Below the pieces are notes generated by a model, which was given only the letters and a program-made list of their open reading frames with translations, was not told the DNA's origin and searched no databases. DNA of 64,000 nucleotides from Sciurus carolinensis. Its lineage: Eukaryota > Chordata > Mammalia > Rodentia > Sciuridae. Shown here one piece after another: positions 11,433 through 23,650 of the stretch (position 1 is the first letter of the stretch; every line of letters starts with the position of its first letter). Location of the stretch: assembly GCF_902686445.1 (NCBI RefSeq), contig NC_062222.1:41539792-41603791 (forward strand), read 5' to 3'. Both the position numbers and the translations under genes were made by a program.

Positions 11433-13280
11433 ACTAATAACAATCTCCTTCAACAACTTTATAAAACCTAAAAAAAATATTTCTTACAAGAACTTCCTTC
11501 AGGAAGTTCATGGAGGTTCTTCTCTAAGCAAATGATTTACTCAAAGAGAAGACAGGACTCATGGCAAGTAGAACACTATGCTTAAAAATGCAAAACAAAC
11601 AAACAAAGGTGTTCTGAATTCCCTGGATGATGTTTAAGGGAAATTTCAGGATTTCAATTACATAGCACAACCAGAGAACAACCAGTAAAAGTTGAAGTAG
11701 AAAGCCTAAAATTCAACACTTCTCATCAGAAAAACAAGGGAAAAAAGGCCTTACATGATGCACTGTATTAAGGGAATTACACTTTTGTTAGAGGTTTGGA
11801 GAAGAATTAGCACTATGAACATATAAAAGTAAATAAATGAAAAGTCAAGCGATAATTAATATAGAAAAAAAATGATATTGCATGAGAAAAGGAACAACTA
11901 TTATATAGTCAAAGTAATAAAAACCAAAAAGACCAAGTTGAAATAAATTATTTTACTTAATTGGAAAAAGTAAACTAGAATATCAATTTAACAAAAATTG
12001 AATACAAACTTATCACAAAGATTATCCAAGATTTTAAAATTTAAATGTATTTGAAGTGGGAAGAGGAGATAATAAGAGTTTTAAATCATTATCTATCAAA
12101 ATGGGAAAGCAAAGAAAGTGTCGACTGTAGATTAAGAAAGAAATATTGTTACACATAGTATAGAAATAGCTAAAATGACTTAAAAATTGTTTTGGTGAAT
12201 GAGATTATTAATCCATGGGAAGCAGTTAGGCAGTAATTTCTTTTTTAAAATATACACTTTTAATAATATTTGACTTATAAACCCATGTGTAGGTATGAAG
12301 CAAAATTATTTTAAAAATAATACCTAGAAATAAATGTGTTCCAAATTAAGAAACTAGATAAAAAATAATGAAACATACCTCATGACTTAGAATGAATGAA
12401 GAGATATAAAAGCAAATATTAGTTAAACAGGGAAACAATGCATTAGAGTTGATCAATAAATCAAAAGCCAGCATCTTTTAAAAACTAATCAAAGGATTTC
12501 TTGTAAAGATATAATTTTGTTCTCCATTTCCAAGTAAAACTTTACTTTTAAAACTTATAAATGCAAAAAGAGAGAATAAGAATAATAATAGGGGAATAAG
12601 AGAATAAAACATTTTACAGTAATAAACAGATAAGTGAGACATCTAAATTTTAAATTGGAAAAAAAGGTCAACTGAAAAATAACCTGATTTTTGCTTTAGG
12701 GAGTTTACAAAATCTGATAGAGACTGAAAATGGGGGAGAGATTTAAAATAGAGGGTTTAAGAAAATCTATCTTGAGATAGATTTCTGAATCTCTTTCCAC
12801 ACCACACAGGTGGGCAAGTATCATTGAATAATATAGTAAGAGTCTTATAGCTGGGGACAAAAGGCACAGCTGATGGCTTGGCTAATACACCGAAAAGAAG
12901 GGGATAAAGAAAGGTTGTGCATGTTGTGTGCTGAGATCTTCAGCTCTCCTCCTAAATCTCCAAAAACTGCAGGAAAAACCTCCAGACAGTAAGTGCCCCA
13001 GGTTTTGTTGTTGTTGTTTTGTTTGTTTGTTTGTTTGTTTGTTTTTTAATCTCAAAGAAACTTCATTGAAAAGAGTGAAGACAAAAAGGTTTAGAGAAAA
13101 GTTTGGAGGAATCAGATGTACAACTCCCCCCCACCTACCATTAATATTATCAAAGAGACATTAAAAAATCTGATTACAGAATACTATAAAATGAAGAACA
13201 TTTGGAGAACAAAAACATTTTGGAAAATAAAAATCAAGTAATAGAAATAAACTAGCATATAAGTATCAGAAATATAGTTC
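11430..13280. other. A-rich DNA, possibly very old L1 debris
   Basis: Strongly A-rich on the plus strand. Around 12,390-12,520 the words TTGATCAATAAATCAAAAGC and AAAAACTAATCAAAGG resemble a decayed L1 ORF2 segment, but this is too weak to annotate as L1. A GTTG/GTTT run lies at 13,012-13,047. No gene. Confidence 0.4.
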
Positions 13281-13470
13281 AGAGCCAGCAGAGTGATCCA
13301 TGCCTGTAATTATAGAAACTTGGGAGGTTAATAAAAGAAGAATCCCAAATTTGAGGCCAGTCTCAGCAACAGAGGGAGACCCCATCTCTAAATAAAAGAA
13401 TAAAAAGAAATGGGGATGTAGTTCATTGGTAAAATGCCCCAGGGTTCAATCCTCAGAACCAAATAAAAAG
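13281..13470 (+). mobile_element. Sciurid composite SINE (old copy)
   Basis: Diverged B1-like half (GTGATCCATGCCTGTAAT, GGCCAGTCTCAGCAACAG, GACCCCATCTCTAAATAAA) joined to an ID half (GGGGATGTAGTTCATTGG, TGCCCCAGGGTTCAATCCTC). The left monomer has lost the GAGGCTGAGGCAG box, so this is an old copy. Confidence 0.85.
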
Positions 13471-13528
13471 AGTTCAGAAAATCTCACAAGAAATAGAACA
13501 AAACTAGACGATATAAAACATGTCAGGG

Positions 13529-13745
13529 ACCATTGCGGTGGCATATGCCTGTAATCCCAGTGGCTTAGGAGGCTGAGGCAGAAGGATTGCAAGTTCGAGA
13601 CCAGCTTCAGCAACTTAGTGAGGTTCTTAGAACTTAACAAAAGACTGTTTCAAAATAAATAAAGAAATACAAAAATAAATTTTAAAATGGCTGGGGCTTT
13701 GGCTCAATGGTTAAGCACTGCTGGGTTCAATCTTACTACCCAAAA
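13529..13745 (+). mobile_element. Sciurid composite SINE
   Basis: B1-like half (TGGCATATGCCTGTAATCCC, GGAGGCTGAGGCAGAAGGAT, AGACCAGCTTCAGCAACTTA), an A-rich middle, and an ID half (GGCTGGGGCTTTGGCTCAAT, GCTGGGTTCAAT). It lies only about 60 bp downstream of the previous SINE in the same orientation. Confidence 0.88.
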
Positions 13746-14045
13746 CAAAACATAGCAGAGGAGAAACACAAATAAATTGGAAGGTCCTATACAAAACTAT
13801 TAACATCTAGGTAATAAAAGTTCCAGAATGAAACAGGGTAAAATGGAGATAAGAAATAAGTATAGAAAAACAAAACAAAACAAAACAAAAAACTGCAAAA
13901 CATAAGGTTGTAATTTTTACATATTTAAAGGTTCAGAAATGCCATCAAAATAGATGAAAATAAACCCATACCAAGTCAGGTGATCAAGGTGATCATAATT
14001 CTAAGCAAATTATAAAGACCTTACAAGTTGCCAAAGATTTGAAAA

Positions 14046-14236
14046 AGACATTACTTTAAGCCAGAATGTAAACTGCCTGTGCCACTAAGCACACTGTTGT
14101 GTTCTATTGACTTTTGAGGGCAAGAGGGATCCACGCTTTCTCAGACAAGGAAGCAATGCATTGACTTACAATATATTTTTCTCTGCCACTGAATATAACA
14201 ATCAGATAATTCTTTGGATTTTATTTTCTCTATACA
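14046..14236 (+). repeat. 191-bp perfect direct repeat, copy 1
   Basis: From AGACATTACTTTAAGCCAGA to TTATTTTCTCTATACA this is base-for-base identical to 15,470-15,660, with start points 1,424 bp apart. It does not begin with TG or end in a SINE/L1 tail and I do not recognise a family. Identity ends abruptly on both sides. The 1,233 bp between the copies (with a SINE) are not repeated. Confidence 0.97.
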
Positions 14237-14564
14237 TGAAGTACCGAAAAGATTAGAAATCAGCAGAATCGGATTTCTCAGTAGTTCGGAAACCTAGAAA
14301 AAAGTGGAGTATTATATTTAAAAATCTTAAAGAAAAAAAAATGCTACCTAGAATTGCATATGGAGCCATAGTATAACAACAACTGAAATAACAAAGATGA
14401 AGTAAACTCAAATGTCAAAGACACAGGGTATAGAAATCAAAGCTCAAAGTCAGGAGAAAGGATACAAGATCTCAGAATCTCAGGGATTTCAGTGCAAGCA
14501 GACCTGACCCATTCTGAAATTCATCAGAAAAATACACAAGAAGCTTCTTAAAAATGAAATCTTA

Positions 14565-14763
14565 GCAGGACACGGTGACATAACCTCAGTGACTCAGGAA
14601 GCTGAGGTAGAAGGATTGAGAGTTCGAAGGCAGCCTCAGCAGGTTAGGAGACCCTGAGCAACTCATCAAGAACTTGTCTCTAAATTAAAAATACCTAAAA
14701 AGGGCTACAAATGTGGTTCAGTGGTTAAGAGACCACTGCAATCCCCGGTACCAAAAAAAAAAG
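14565..14763 (+). mobile_element. Sciurid composite SINE
   Basis: B1-like half (AGGACACGGTGACATAACCT, GGAAGCTGAGGTAGAAGGAT, AACTTGTCTCTAAATT) and ID half (GGGCTACAAATGTGGTTCAG, AATCCCCGGTACC) followed by an A tail. It lies between the two copies of the 191-bp repeat. Confidence 0.88.
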
Positions 14764-15469
14764 AACAAACTCAGTGGACTAATTGATATGAATGAACTTA
14801 TCAGAAGTACTCTAGTGGAAGAGAGATTAAAGTTGACAATTGACATAGTGGTAAGTACACAAAAATTAAGCAAATCTTAAAACAAAAAAAATTATAACTC
14901 AAGAAGAACAAATAGTTATATTACTGTACATTTCAGTCTTGAATATATTACATAATCAAATTATTGTAAACTTTTATCACAATCTTGCTTGACAGATGGA
15001 GGGAAAGAAAATGTAGGAGGACTTGTTAAGATGAAAGAGAATTAAATTTTTATATTACACTATGGGAAGTCAGCAGATTATGACCACAGAGGAAAATTCA
15101 AGAATAACATAACAGCAATAAATATATAAAGTAATTAACTAAAAGTATAATATATTAAACCCTCTGGGAAAATGAAAGGAAATATAAGAGACTTTTTTTT
15201 TTGTCCCAAAATTACTTGTAGTATTATCTGAAATGTTTAAATCACATACAGCCATAACTTTGTTTGAGTTTTCCAAATTTCAAACTTTAGGTTAATATTA
15301 CAAATAATATATGAAGAGTTCAGAGCATATCTTCTTATTTTTTTATTTTATAAAAAGATGTTTAGAATAATCTATTTCATTTCATACTTTATCCTATTTT
15401 GATTACAATTATAATAATTAGTTTTAAAGACTACCAGTCTGAGCATGGTTTTTCAGTCTGCTTGTGAAG
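14764..15469. other. AT-rich spacer between the 191-bp repeats
   Basis: No gene, exon or repeat family recognised. Confidence 0.5.
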
Positions 15470-15660
15470 AGACATTACTTTAAGCCAGAATGTAAACTGC
15501 CTGTGCCACTAAGCACACTGTTGTGTTCTATTGACTTTTGAGGGCAAGAGGGATCCACGCTTTCTCAGACAAGGAAGCAATGCATTGACTTACAATATAT
15601 TTTTCTCTGCCACTGAATATAACAATCAGATAATTCTTTGGATTTTATTTTCTCTATACA
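15470..15660 (+). repeat. 191-bp perfect direct repeat, copy 2
   Basis: Identical to 14,046-14,236. This copy runs straight into a TATG/TA/TG microsatellite (15,661-15,735), while copy 1 runs into unique DNA (TGAAGTACCG). The lack of any mismatch implies a recent event or gene conversion, whereas the SINE lying between the copies is clearly mutated. Confidence 0.97.
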
Positions 15661-15735
15661 CACATGTATGTGTATATAAGTGTATATATGTATATATGTG
15701 TGTGTGTGCGTATATATATATAGATATATACATGC
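15661..15735. repeat. TG/TA microsatellite
   Basis: Mixed TATG, TATA and TG dinucleotides, immediately between the 191-bp repeat and the 3' end of a minus-strand L1. Confidence 0.9.
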
Positions 15736-15744
15736 AGTGATTTT

Positions 15745-16330
15745 ATATGTATATAGGTTATTTTTAAATTTCTTGGTTCTTTTTAGTTACACATATGGCA
15801 GAATCCATTTTGATATAATTACAGAAGCATGGAATATATCTTATTCTAGTTAGAGTTCCATTTTATGGAGGTATACGATGGTGACGATGGTGGGATTCAC
15901 TGTGTTTTCATATATGTGACTAGGAAATTTTCATCAGATTCATTCCACTGTCTTTCCTTTTCCTATCCCCATCCCTTCCCTCCATTCCCCATTGTCTAAT
16001 CTACTGAACTTGAACTTCTATTCTTCCCCTCACTCCCCATCCCCTTATTATGGGTTAGCTTCCACATATCAGAGAAAATATTCATCCTTCGGCTTTTTGG
16101 AACTGACTTATTTCACTTAGCATGATGGTCTCTAGTTAATATTTAATATTATTCAATATTAAATTTAAGCCCATACCTCCAGCATCATTCTGTAATTCTA
16201 TATTCTAGTTAGCTATGGTTACTTCCTATGTAGTATGGCCATGGATATGTTTACTGGTGCTCACCAACTGTTCATAGCAGACCTAGGCTGCTTTTGCAGA
16301 TAGAAGCAGGAATAGTGGCTTTGAATTATA
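15745..16330 (-). mobile_element. L1 3' end, minus strand
   Basis: Read on the minus strand: the end of ORF2 / 3' UTR with the words CTAAGTGAAATAAGTCAGTT, CTGATATGTGGAAGCTAACC, a purine-rich GGGGATGGGGAGTGAGGGGA region, and CAGTGGAATGAATCTGATGA, then the tail-proximal part. This matches the other sciurid-type L1 3' ends in the window (59,235 and 30,224). It is 5'-truncated and non-coding. Confidence 0.75.
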
Positions 16331-16442
16331 GGAGATTTCTTGATCATGGAAGATTCTTATTGTGGTGTCCTGTGGCACTTGTTACTGCAGAGTAAACTGC
16401 CCCACTTCAGTGCGTGGTTTCCTAATCCCAGAGGAGGAGGTA

Positions 16443-16960
16443 TAGTAGTTTCCCAAGACTATGTAACAAATTATCGTTAACTTAAACCTAAAAACAACTG
16501 ACATTTATTGTATTGTTTATTAAAAAGATTTGATTTTTACAAAATGAAACTCAGAGCCTCCATCAAAATAAATGAAAATAAATGATATAATGGATATTAT
16601 ATCATTTGTTCTATTATTGTTTTGATGGCCAGAAGCCCCAAGTCAAGTTTCATGCTGGTTGACACTCCCTTCTGAAAATTCTAGGGAAGAATCCATTCTT
16701 TGCTTTTTCCAACATCTGGTACCTACTGGGATTTATTGTGACTGCACCACACCAATCTCTGCCTCTGTCTTCATATGGCTTCTCCTCTTTGTATCTCTTC
16801 TAAGGACACTCGTAATGGGATTCAGGGTTTATCTCGATAATCCAGGATTTTTAACTTAATTACATTCACTAATACCCTGTTTGTGAAACAGAGTCACATT
16901 CTCAGGTTCTAGGGTGTGTATGTACATTTTCAGAGATCACCATTCTCAATGCACTTCACG
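16443..16960 (+). mobile_element. Old mammalian LTR-type repeat (MaLR/ERVL-like)
   Basis: The words ACTATGTAACAAATTATCGT, AAAATTCTAGGGAAGAATCC, ATTCTTTGCTTTTTCCAACA, TCTGCCTCTGTCTTCATATG, CTAAGGACACTCGTAATGGG, CTCGATAATCCAGGATT, CTTAACTTAATTACATTCAC and CACATTCTCAGGTTCTAGGG occur in the order expected for a very old, widespread mammalian LTR repeat. A short unrelated AT-rich insert lies near 16,515-16,610. The family name is uncertain. Confidence 0.5.
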
Positions 16961-17639
16961 TAACATTCCCCTTGAGTTCTTAGTTCTGCAGTATGAATTT
17001 GAAAGTCTTTCCTGAAATTCAATTTGTACTTCTTTTTCTCAGACATTGCAATGATTCTGTAATCACTTATTTCTCTGTAGTAAACTCTTTTATGATTACG
17101 TTAGGTATGAAAAATTTTTATTCTGCCTTTGACCCCTAACAAAAACAGTACCGAAAAGTTATCATCATGTTATTATAGTAAAATACTTGTTATTATTCTT
17201 GTCTATCCACAAGCTTGCATGCTTCTTGAAGGTTTGAACCATGTCTGTTTAGCTTGCTGATTCATCCATAATGATCAGCACAGGACTTAATCAAAGGAAC
17301 TGTTAAAGAACCAATCAGTAAATGAACACTCTGACCTTTATCTTTTTAGAAGCTCAGTTCTGAGTCTTCTATTACCATTGTAAATTTTGTAGTCTTTTTA
17401 TTCTTTATCATTCTCTACAACATATTGAGAATATTTCTAATATATTGTATAATTTGAATGTATATTATCTTCCTAACTTTATTTTTTATAACATGTTTCA
17501 AAATTTTTCCATTCTATTTTTAGATTTCTTGCAGTATATTCAGGACTCACACTTAACATTTTAATTTCTTTCTACTTCTCATTGAGTTTTCTTAATCACC
17601 CACTGAACAACACCCATTGCATATCTTTAGTGATAGAGT
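16961..17639. other. AT-rich intergenic DNA, no gene seen
   Basis: No recognisable gene or repeat family. Confidence 0.5.
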
Positions 17640-17952
17640 CCATGTTTTATTAAAATTTACATAGAATATGAGGTCATAGAGAACATAATGGTCATGAATG
17701 TGGACCCCCTTCAATGGAATTTGTGTCTTTATAAGAAGAGGAAGAGACCCCAGAGCTTGTACTCTTCCCTCCACTTGAGAATACAGTGAAAATGCAGTTA
17801 TCTGAAACCAAGTAAGAGGGCCCTCACCAGAACTCAACTGTACAGAGACCCTGATCTCAGATTTCTAGCTTCTCTAACTGTAGAAATTAAAGTTTTTTTA
17901 ATCCATTCTGTTGACAGTATTATGCTATGGCAGCATGAATACACTAAGACAA
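17640..17952 (+). mobile_element. MaLR-type LTR fragment
   Basis: Typical MaLR 3' part: GGAATTTGTGTCTTTATAAG, GAGAGACCCCAGAGCTTG-like purines, AAGAGGGCCCTCACCAGAAC, CCTGATCTCAGATTTCTAGC, TGTAGAAATTAAAG, then GCTATGGCAGCATGAATACA and CTAAGACA. It is 5'-truncated and old. An 81-codon antisense open frame inside it is not a gene. Confidence 0.65.
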
Positions 17953-20900
17953 TTACAACCAAATTTCACCTTAACCAAGAAAGGATTCCTATCATATGAA
18001 TACAAATCAAGGTGTTCAGTTGAACATCAGTTCCAAGAGATGGTAGATATGAGCAAGGTAGAATATCAGACCTAGTTATCTGTAAAAACAGCAACAATAA
18101 ATCTGCAAAAAACTTAGTGGACTCTACAGTCCTTTACATCATCACTGATGTACAGCAAGCCTACTTGTCAGAAATCAAGAGAGTATTTGTAAAGACTATT
18201 TCTCTTTGGAGAGAGAGACATTGGTATTCATCCAAGATGTAGGAGTGGTGAGCTTTTCAGTATCCTTCTTAAACCAAAGGAAATGAGTTTAAATGAGACT
18301 GCTCGCAGCTCTCACTATGCATCTCTTAAAAATGGAAAATGAGTAAATTGGTGATTAACTCACATGTGAGTAATTTAGAGGACAAGAGGTAGGCAAGCTG
18401 CTTGAATGTGGTGAACATGAGTGGTTACCTGTAGTTTTAGTGTGCAATTTTAGAAATGTTAGTGTACAGAACATTCAAGAGTTGTGGATCAGACTTGTCC
18501 ATGCACCCAAGAGCATTAGCATGGGGACCAATTCAAGAGGGAATTGCTTACATGATTTTCTAGGAAGACAGATATAGGCAATTGGATTAAGAAGAAAAAG
18601 GGTGGAGGTGAAAGACTGCATTCTGTGGAATGAAGAATAGAGTAAGAGAATATGTTATCCCTAAAGCAGACTGAACAGCCACTTTCTGTTACCAATAATC
18701 TAGCCAAGTTAAGGGAACTGCAAGAACAAGACTGGGCTGGAAAGTCCAGAAACAGACTATTGCTAAGGACAATGACTTTCTCTTATGCACTCTTGCAAGG
18801 AAAATTATGCAGAATGTTAATTTCTTGCATGCACACCAGGAAACTCACTCCTTGCATCATACAAACCAACTAAGCAACCCAATGCTTATGATATCACTTC
18901 TTCTATAGCCTAACATAAAATCCTCTCTCTGAATGGGGATGGGCATAAAACCGAGGATTTTATGGAACAGATAGGCATCACTTCTCTAGTCACTACAACT
19001 GGACAAAATAGAGGGAGAGGAGGCCCTGTTTGGCAAAGCACTGTGAGGGATGGAAATGTTATCTGTCAACCTGTTGCCACTGAGCTCTTAGAGCAGTCAC
19101 TGATCTCTTGTAAGCTTTCTCCAATGAATCATGTCTCCCATGCTGTCTCTGGACACTTCCTTTGCCCTGTCTGAAAACGATCCCTTTGTCCTGGTAAAAC
19201 TGGACTGTGGACAAGACAGTAACAAAGTAGGTGTACCACCAACACAGTTGCTAGATGTAAGAGCTATCCATTTTCTCGAGAGACCTTTGAAAAATCCATA
19301 AGCCCATAAATCAGCTCCAAATACCTTTAGACCTGGAGGATAATTCTACTTTATTAAAAATTCTCCTATCCTGGTTACCTCTTTGCTGTCTATCATTCTT
19401 TGCTCCTAGTGGCATCAGAAACCATGAAGAGCAAGATGGAAAGGGAATATGCTTTTACTTTCAGATTTTGGCTTGCAGTTGGTTCAACTAGGAAGGGGAA
19501 AAGATATATCACTTTTGGAATTATGATTTTATATGAATTGGACATGTGTAATCTAAATTTTGAGCTTGTATTAAGAATTCAAATGGTCATAGAGTACTTA
19601 GTTTCTATTTATTTTCATCCAAGTTAAAAGAAAGCATTTTCTTGACATATTATAAAGCATGGGAAACAAAAATTATAGTTTATGGTTATTCCCATGTGTT
19701 CTAATTTTTCAAAATAGTGACAAGACACTTAAACTAAGTTTATTTCAGCATATTCAATGTGTCAATAAAGTTCAAGTCATTGGTGACAAAGATGTTGACA
19801 TTCATGTGGATTATTTCCTTGTTTCTTTGAATGCAAAATACTCAGCTCTCTGAAATAGATGAATGGAAACAAACTCTGGATGGAGCCTAGTTCAGCTAAG
19901 CAATAGATCTTACAGTTAGTACTAAAGTACTGGATAGCGTAACATTCCCATTGATTTCTGTTTGTTATGCCTGAGGATTGCAAGGTGCAGCAAACTATTC
20001 ACTTTGCCATTATTGAAAAAGAAGCCTTTATTTGACTTCCTAAAGTGTTTGAAACTTTGTGATAAAGTCATAAGCATATGTTGATTTTTGAGATATTAAC
20101 AAACAAAACAGCAAATTTTTTAAGATTTAACAAAAATTGTACTAAAAACTCTTTTCTTAAATGTTACGTGAAATAATCCTAAGATTATTCTACTCTGTTC
20201 TAAAGTAGAAATGCCCCATGATCATTTATCATGAGTTTCAATCATTCAAAATAGTGTTTACTAACATAAACGAAGGGTATTTCAGCATAGACAAATATAA
20301 CACAGTTCGAATATGTTTTTTCTTTTCTTTTTAAACTGTCTTCTTAGTTTCATTTACCAACATGGTTTTACAAAGGGTAGATGACAGACTTAATTAACAA
20401 TCCTTAATGAGATGTCTGACTAAATGGTCAACTTAATTTTTAAGATAAAAAGTACAAAAATACAGAGAAATCACCAAAACTAAGTGATGATTTTTCTAAA
20501 ACAATAGCTCTGATATTTATTTTATCACAGTTCCTAAAACATTTTAAACTCTAAACATATTGTATATGTTACAAAATTATAAAATTATCATTTCCTCCTA
20601 TATTTTGTGTTGACTTTAATTACTAGTTTGTTAGAATAATAGGACAATCACTAGTTAGCCCCTGGGATAAAAGCAATTGCTAAACTGTTAGATCTACAAA
20701 TACAGAGATATATCATAGCTTTAAAGATAACAGGTTAAATAATTAAGACAGCACGTTAAAATTAAATCACAATTAATAAAATTGCCATGATATAGGAACA
20801 ATTTATGTCTTTTAAACACTAGATACATAAAAGTCAGTTCTGTGTTTGTTACCTGTATTCAACATTTAATTCTTTTAAGTTAAGCATTTCTGAAGAGTTC

Positions 20901-21248
20901 ATTGTTATAGCCAAAATGAATGCATTCAATGACCCAGTAGATAAGAATGTATTCAAAAAGGGACATACAAGTAGTGCATATCATCCTCTAAAACAATTCA
21001 AAGAATATAAAAATTAAATGAATACAAAATAAAATTACATATATTTTATATTGCACTCCCCAACATCATATTTACATACTTTCTTCCCAAATTTTGCACA
21101 ATTATCACAATAAAGAATAATTTTCACTGATGAGCATATTTTTAAAAACTTTTTAAATATAATTTTTATGGCTGGTAATAATCTACCTTTTGGAAAAACA
21201 ACTTCAGTAGTTCCCAGTTTTAAACATTTGGTTAATATCCTTGTTGCT

Positions 21249-21250
<2 letters not shown>
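17953..21250. other. Intergenic DNA; 18.65-19.45 kb is GC-richer and unassigned
   Basis: No gene identified. The stretch of about 18,650-19,450 has higher complexity and GC than its surroundings. It contains several short overlapping open frames (62-75 codons) on both strands, none with a domain, so it may be an unrecognised old LTR or other repeat. The rest is plain AT-rich DNA. Confidence 0.45.

Positions 21251-21281
<31 letters not shown>
21251..21281. repeat. Poly(T) run
   Basis: 31 consecutive T. No SINE body is visible directly beside it on either side, so I do not assign it to an element. Confidence 0.95.
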
Positions 21282-21879
21282 CTCTTTGGTTATTTAACTC
21301 TATAGAAGATAACCATGAATAGCACGTTATTAAGGTTAGAGAATTCTAAGTCTGGAATCTAGTTTAACAATTTACTTATTAAGGAAGAAACCAAAAGGAT
21401 TATGAAAAGTATAAATGAGATTATGCCTGCAATGTCCTTAGCAGCATGTCTACTATAAAGTATATGTCAAATAAATAAACACAGAAGAGAAGAATGAAAA
21501 CACATGGAGACAAATTGTCAGAGTTATTAAGGACTAAAACTTTATGAATTATTTAGGGAACTGGAATGTTAATTTAAAATGAATTTTTGCTTACATATAG
21601 TAAGAAATAATGAAGAAAGATTACTCATTTTCCTCTAATGATGATATTTTGAAAAACTAAGTATAATGTCACAAAAAAGGATGTTGATATGAATTCAGTT
21701 ATCATTTCTATCAGCAACCATTGGGATTTCTCATTGCTCTTTGTCACCCATATTCAACTCACTCCCCACATGCCACAAAAGTATTAATCTGTCCTTCATT
21801 CCATATATTTCTAATTTTAAGAATGATATGTAAGTGAAATAATAATTCTGTGTCATTTAGGATCTGACTTTTTTTGTAA

Positions 21880-22535
21880 CAGACTTTAATTTTTAGAGCA
21901 GTTTGAGGTTTATAGAAAAATGGAGCAGAAATTACAGTTTTCATATACCTCCCTATCCCCACCCCAGCCTTCCCTCTCCTATTATCAGCATCCCTCACCA
22001 ATGTGATACTATTTGTTACATTTGTTACTAATGATGAACCTACTTTGAAACATCTTTATTATCCATGGTTTATAGTTTTCATTAGGGTTCACTCTTGATG
22101 TTGTATATTTTATGGGTTGGGACCAGTAACAAGGATATGTGCCCATCATTAGAGTGTCATGCATTGTGGTTTCTCTGCTTTAACTACCCTCTTGGCCTCT
22201 TGGCTTATTCATCTCTGTGTCCTCATTAGCACCTGGAAACCACTGGTCTTTTTATCATCTCTATACTTTTGCTTTTTCCAGAATGCTATGCAATTGGAAT
22301 CATGTAGTCTATAACCTTCTCAGATGGGCCTCTTCCACTTACTAACATTTACTTAAGTTTCTACCTTGTCGTTTAGTGGCTTTATAACTCATTTCTGTTT
22401 GGCATGGAATAATACATATTTGTCTGGCTGTACCACAGTCTATTTATCCACTCACCTAATGAAAGTCATCATGATTGCTTCCAAGAATCGATAATTATGA
22501 ATAAAGCTGCTGTAAACAACTGTTTTGGGTAAAAA
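21880..22535 (-). mobile_element. Old L1 3' region, minus strand
   Basis: On the plus strand the words TAGAGCAGTTTGAGGTTTAT, TCCCTATCCCCACCCC, GGAATCATGTAGTCTATAAC, ATGGAATAATACATATTTGT, TTTATCCACTCACCTAATGA and GATAATTATGAATAAAGCTG appear in the order seen in antisense copies of old mammalian L1 3' ends. Heavily diverged, with no open frame. Confidence 0.6.
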
Positions 22536-22841
22536 ACAAGGAACATAGAAACAGTTTATTACAGCTCTTCTATGTAAATCTACTAGTTTAGATATTGCTT
22601 GACAACATTCGAAATTATAGGTTTCTTTTCTGTTTTCTTTCTTAGCTACTCTGGTAGATTAATAGTGAATTTCCTATGATTTAAAATTTCATTTCCCACA
22701 ATAACTAATGACATCAGACATGTTGGCATGCATATTTGCATATGCGTGTTCTCTTCAATAAAATGACCTTTTATGTCTTTTGGCTATTTTTTAGCCAGAT
22801 TATTTTTTGTTGGACTTAGTAGTTTATTGTTGAATGTATAT

Positions 22842-22850
<9 letters not shown>
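22536..22850. other. AT-rich DNA, no gene seen
   Basis: Likely continuation of old L1 debris into a CA microsatellite. Nothing else. Confidence 0.4.

Positions 22851-22883
<33 letters not shown>
22851..22883. repeat. (CA)n microsatellite
   Basis: Uninterrupted CA run of about 16 units, followed by GTGTGCA and an AG-rich stretch. The overlapping open frames on both strands here are low-complexity artefacts. Confidence 0.97.
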
Positions 22884-22886
<3 letters not shown>

Positions 22887-23442
22887 TGCAAGAAGAGAGG
22901 AAGAGAAAGAAAAAGAAAAATATATTCGGCACACATATATCTGTGTGTAGCATATATGTTTCATATAGACATATCTGTGTGTATGTATATGTATATATAA
23001 AAAACAAAATATTTTGTTGGTATATGTTTACATGTTGGTATCTTGTGGGTATTCATGATGGTGTAACTTACTTTGGTATATTCATATAGGTATGTAGGAA
23101 AGAAGCAATACAAAAATTAAAAAAAAAAAGAAAGCAAGATGTCTGACTGACTTCAACTGTTTCACAAGTTATCAGAGGTTAGTTACAGACTGTAAAGTGT
23201 TTCAAAAGTAAACTTTAAAATAATTGAAATACAAAAAAATGAATAAAAGTTTGAAAAATAAAAAAAAAATCAAACCTTTTTAATGACAATTAGTCCTCTT
23301 CCTCTTGTAAAATGACATGGTATATGTTTGTCATATGTTGATTTGCATTTTCTTAATAAGATTTCTCTTCAATAATTCTCAGTATTAAACATTTAAATTG
23401 TCATAATTTTTATAAGCATAAATACCACAACTACCCTGTTTG
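22884..23442. other. Low-complexity AT/TATG-rich DNA
   Basis: Purine-rich and TATATG-rich sequence. No gene. Confidence 0.5.
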
Positions 23443-23650
23443 AGTTTTTTTTTAATTTGTGGTTTTTAGAAATACATGACAATAGAGTATATTTTGACAT
23501 ATTATATACATACATGGATTATAATTTTTTCTAAATAGGATCCAATTCTTGTAGTTGTACTTGATGTGTAGTTACACTGGTTATGTATTCATTTATAAAC
23601 ACAGGAAAGTTATACCCAATTCATCCTGTGTTTTTGAATTTTCTAACTAA
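23443..23650 (-). mobile_element. L1 3' tail fragment, minus strand
   Basis: Minus-strand reading contains a TCAAAATATACTCTATTGTC / ATGTATTTCTAAAAACC ending. That resembles the final part of the sciurid L1 3' UTR seen near 60,540-60,590, with a T-rich (A-tail) boundary at 23,443. A short, old copy. Confidence 0.5.

Noticed and set aside
13012..13047. GTTG/GTTT run as a SINE tail
   Set aside because: No SINE body is attached on either side.
22773..23089. Overlapping frames on both strands at the CA repeat
   Set aside because: Products of the dinucleotide repeat.
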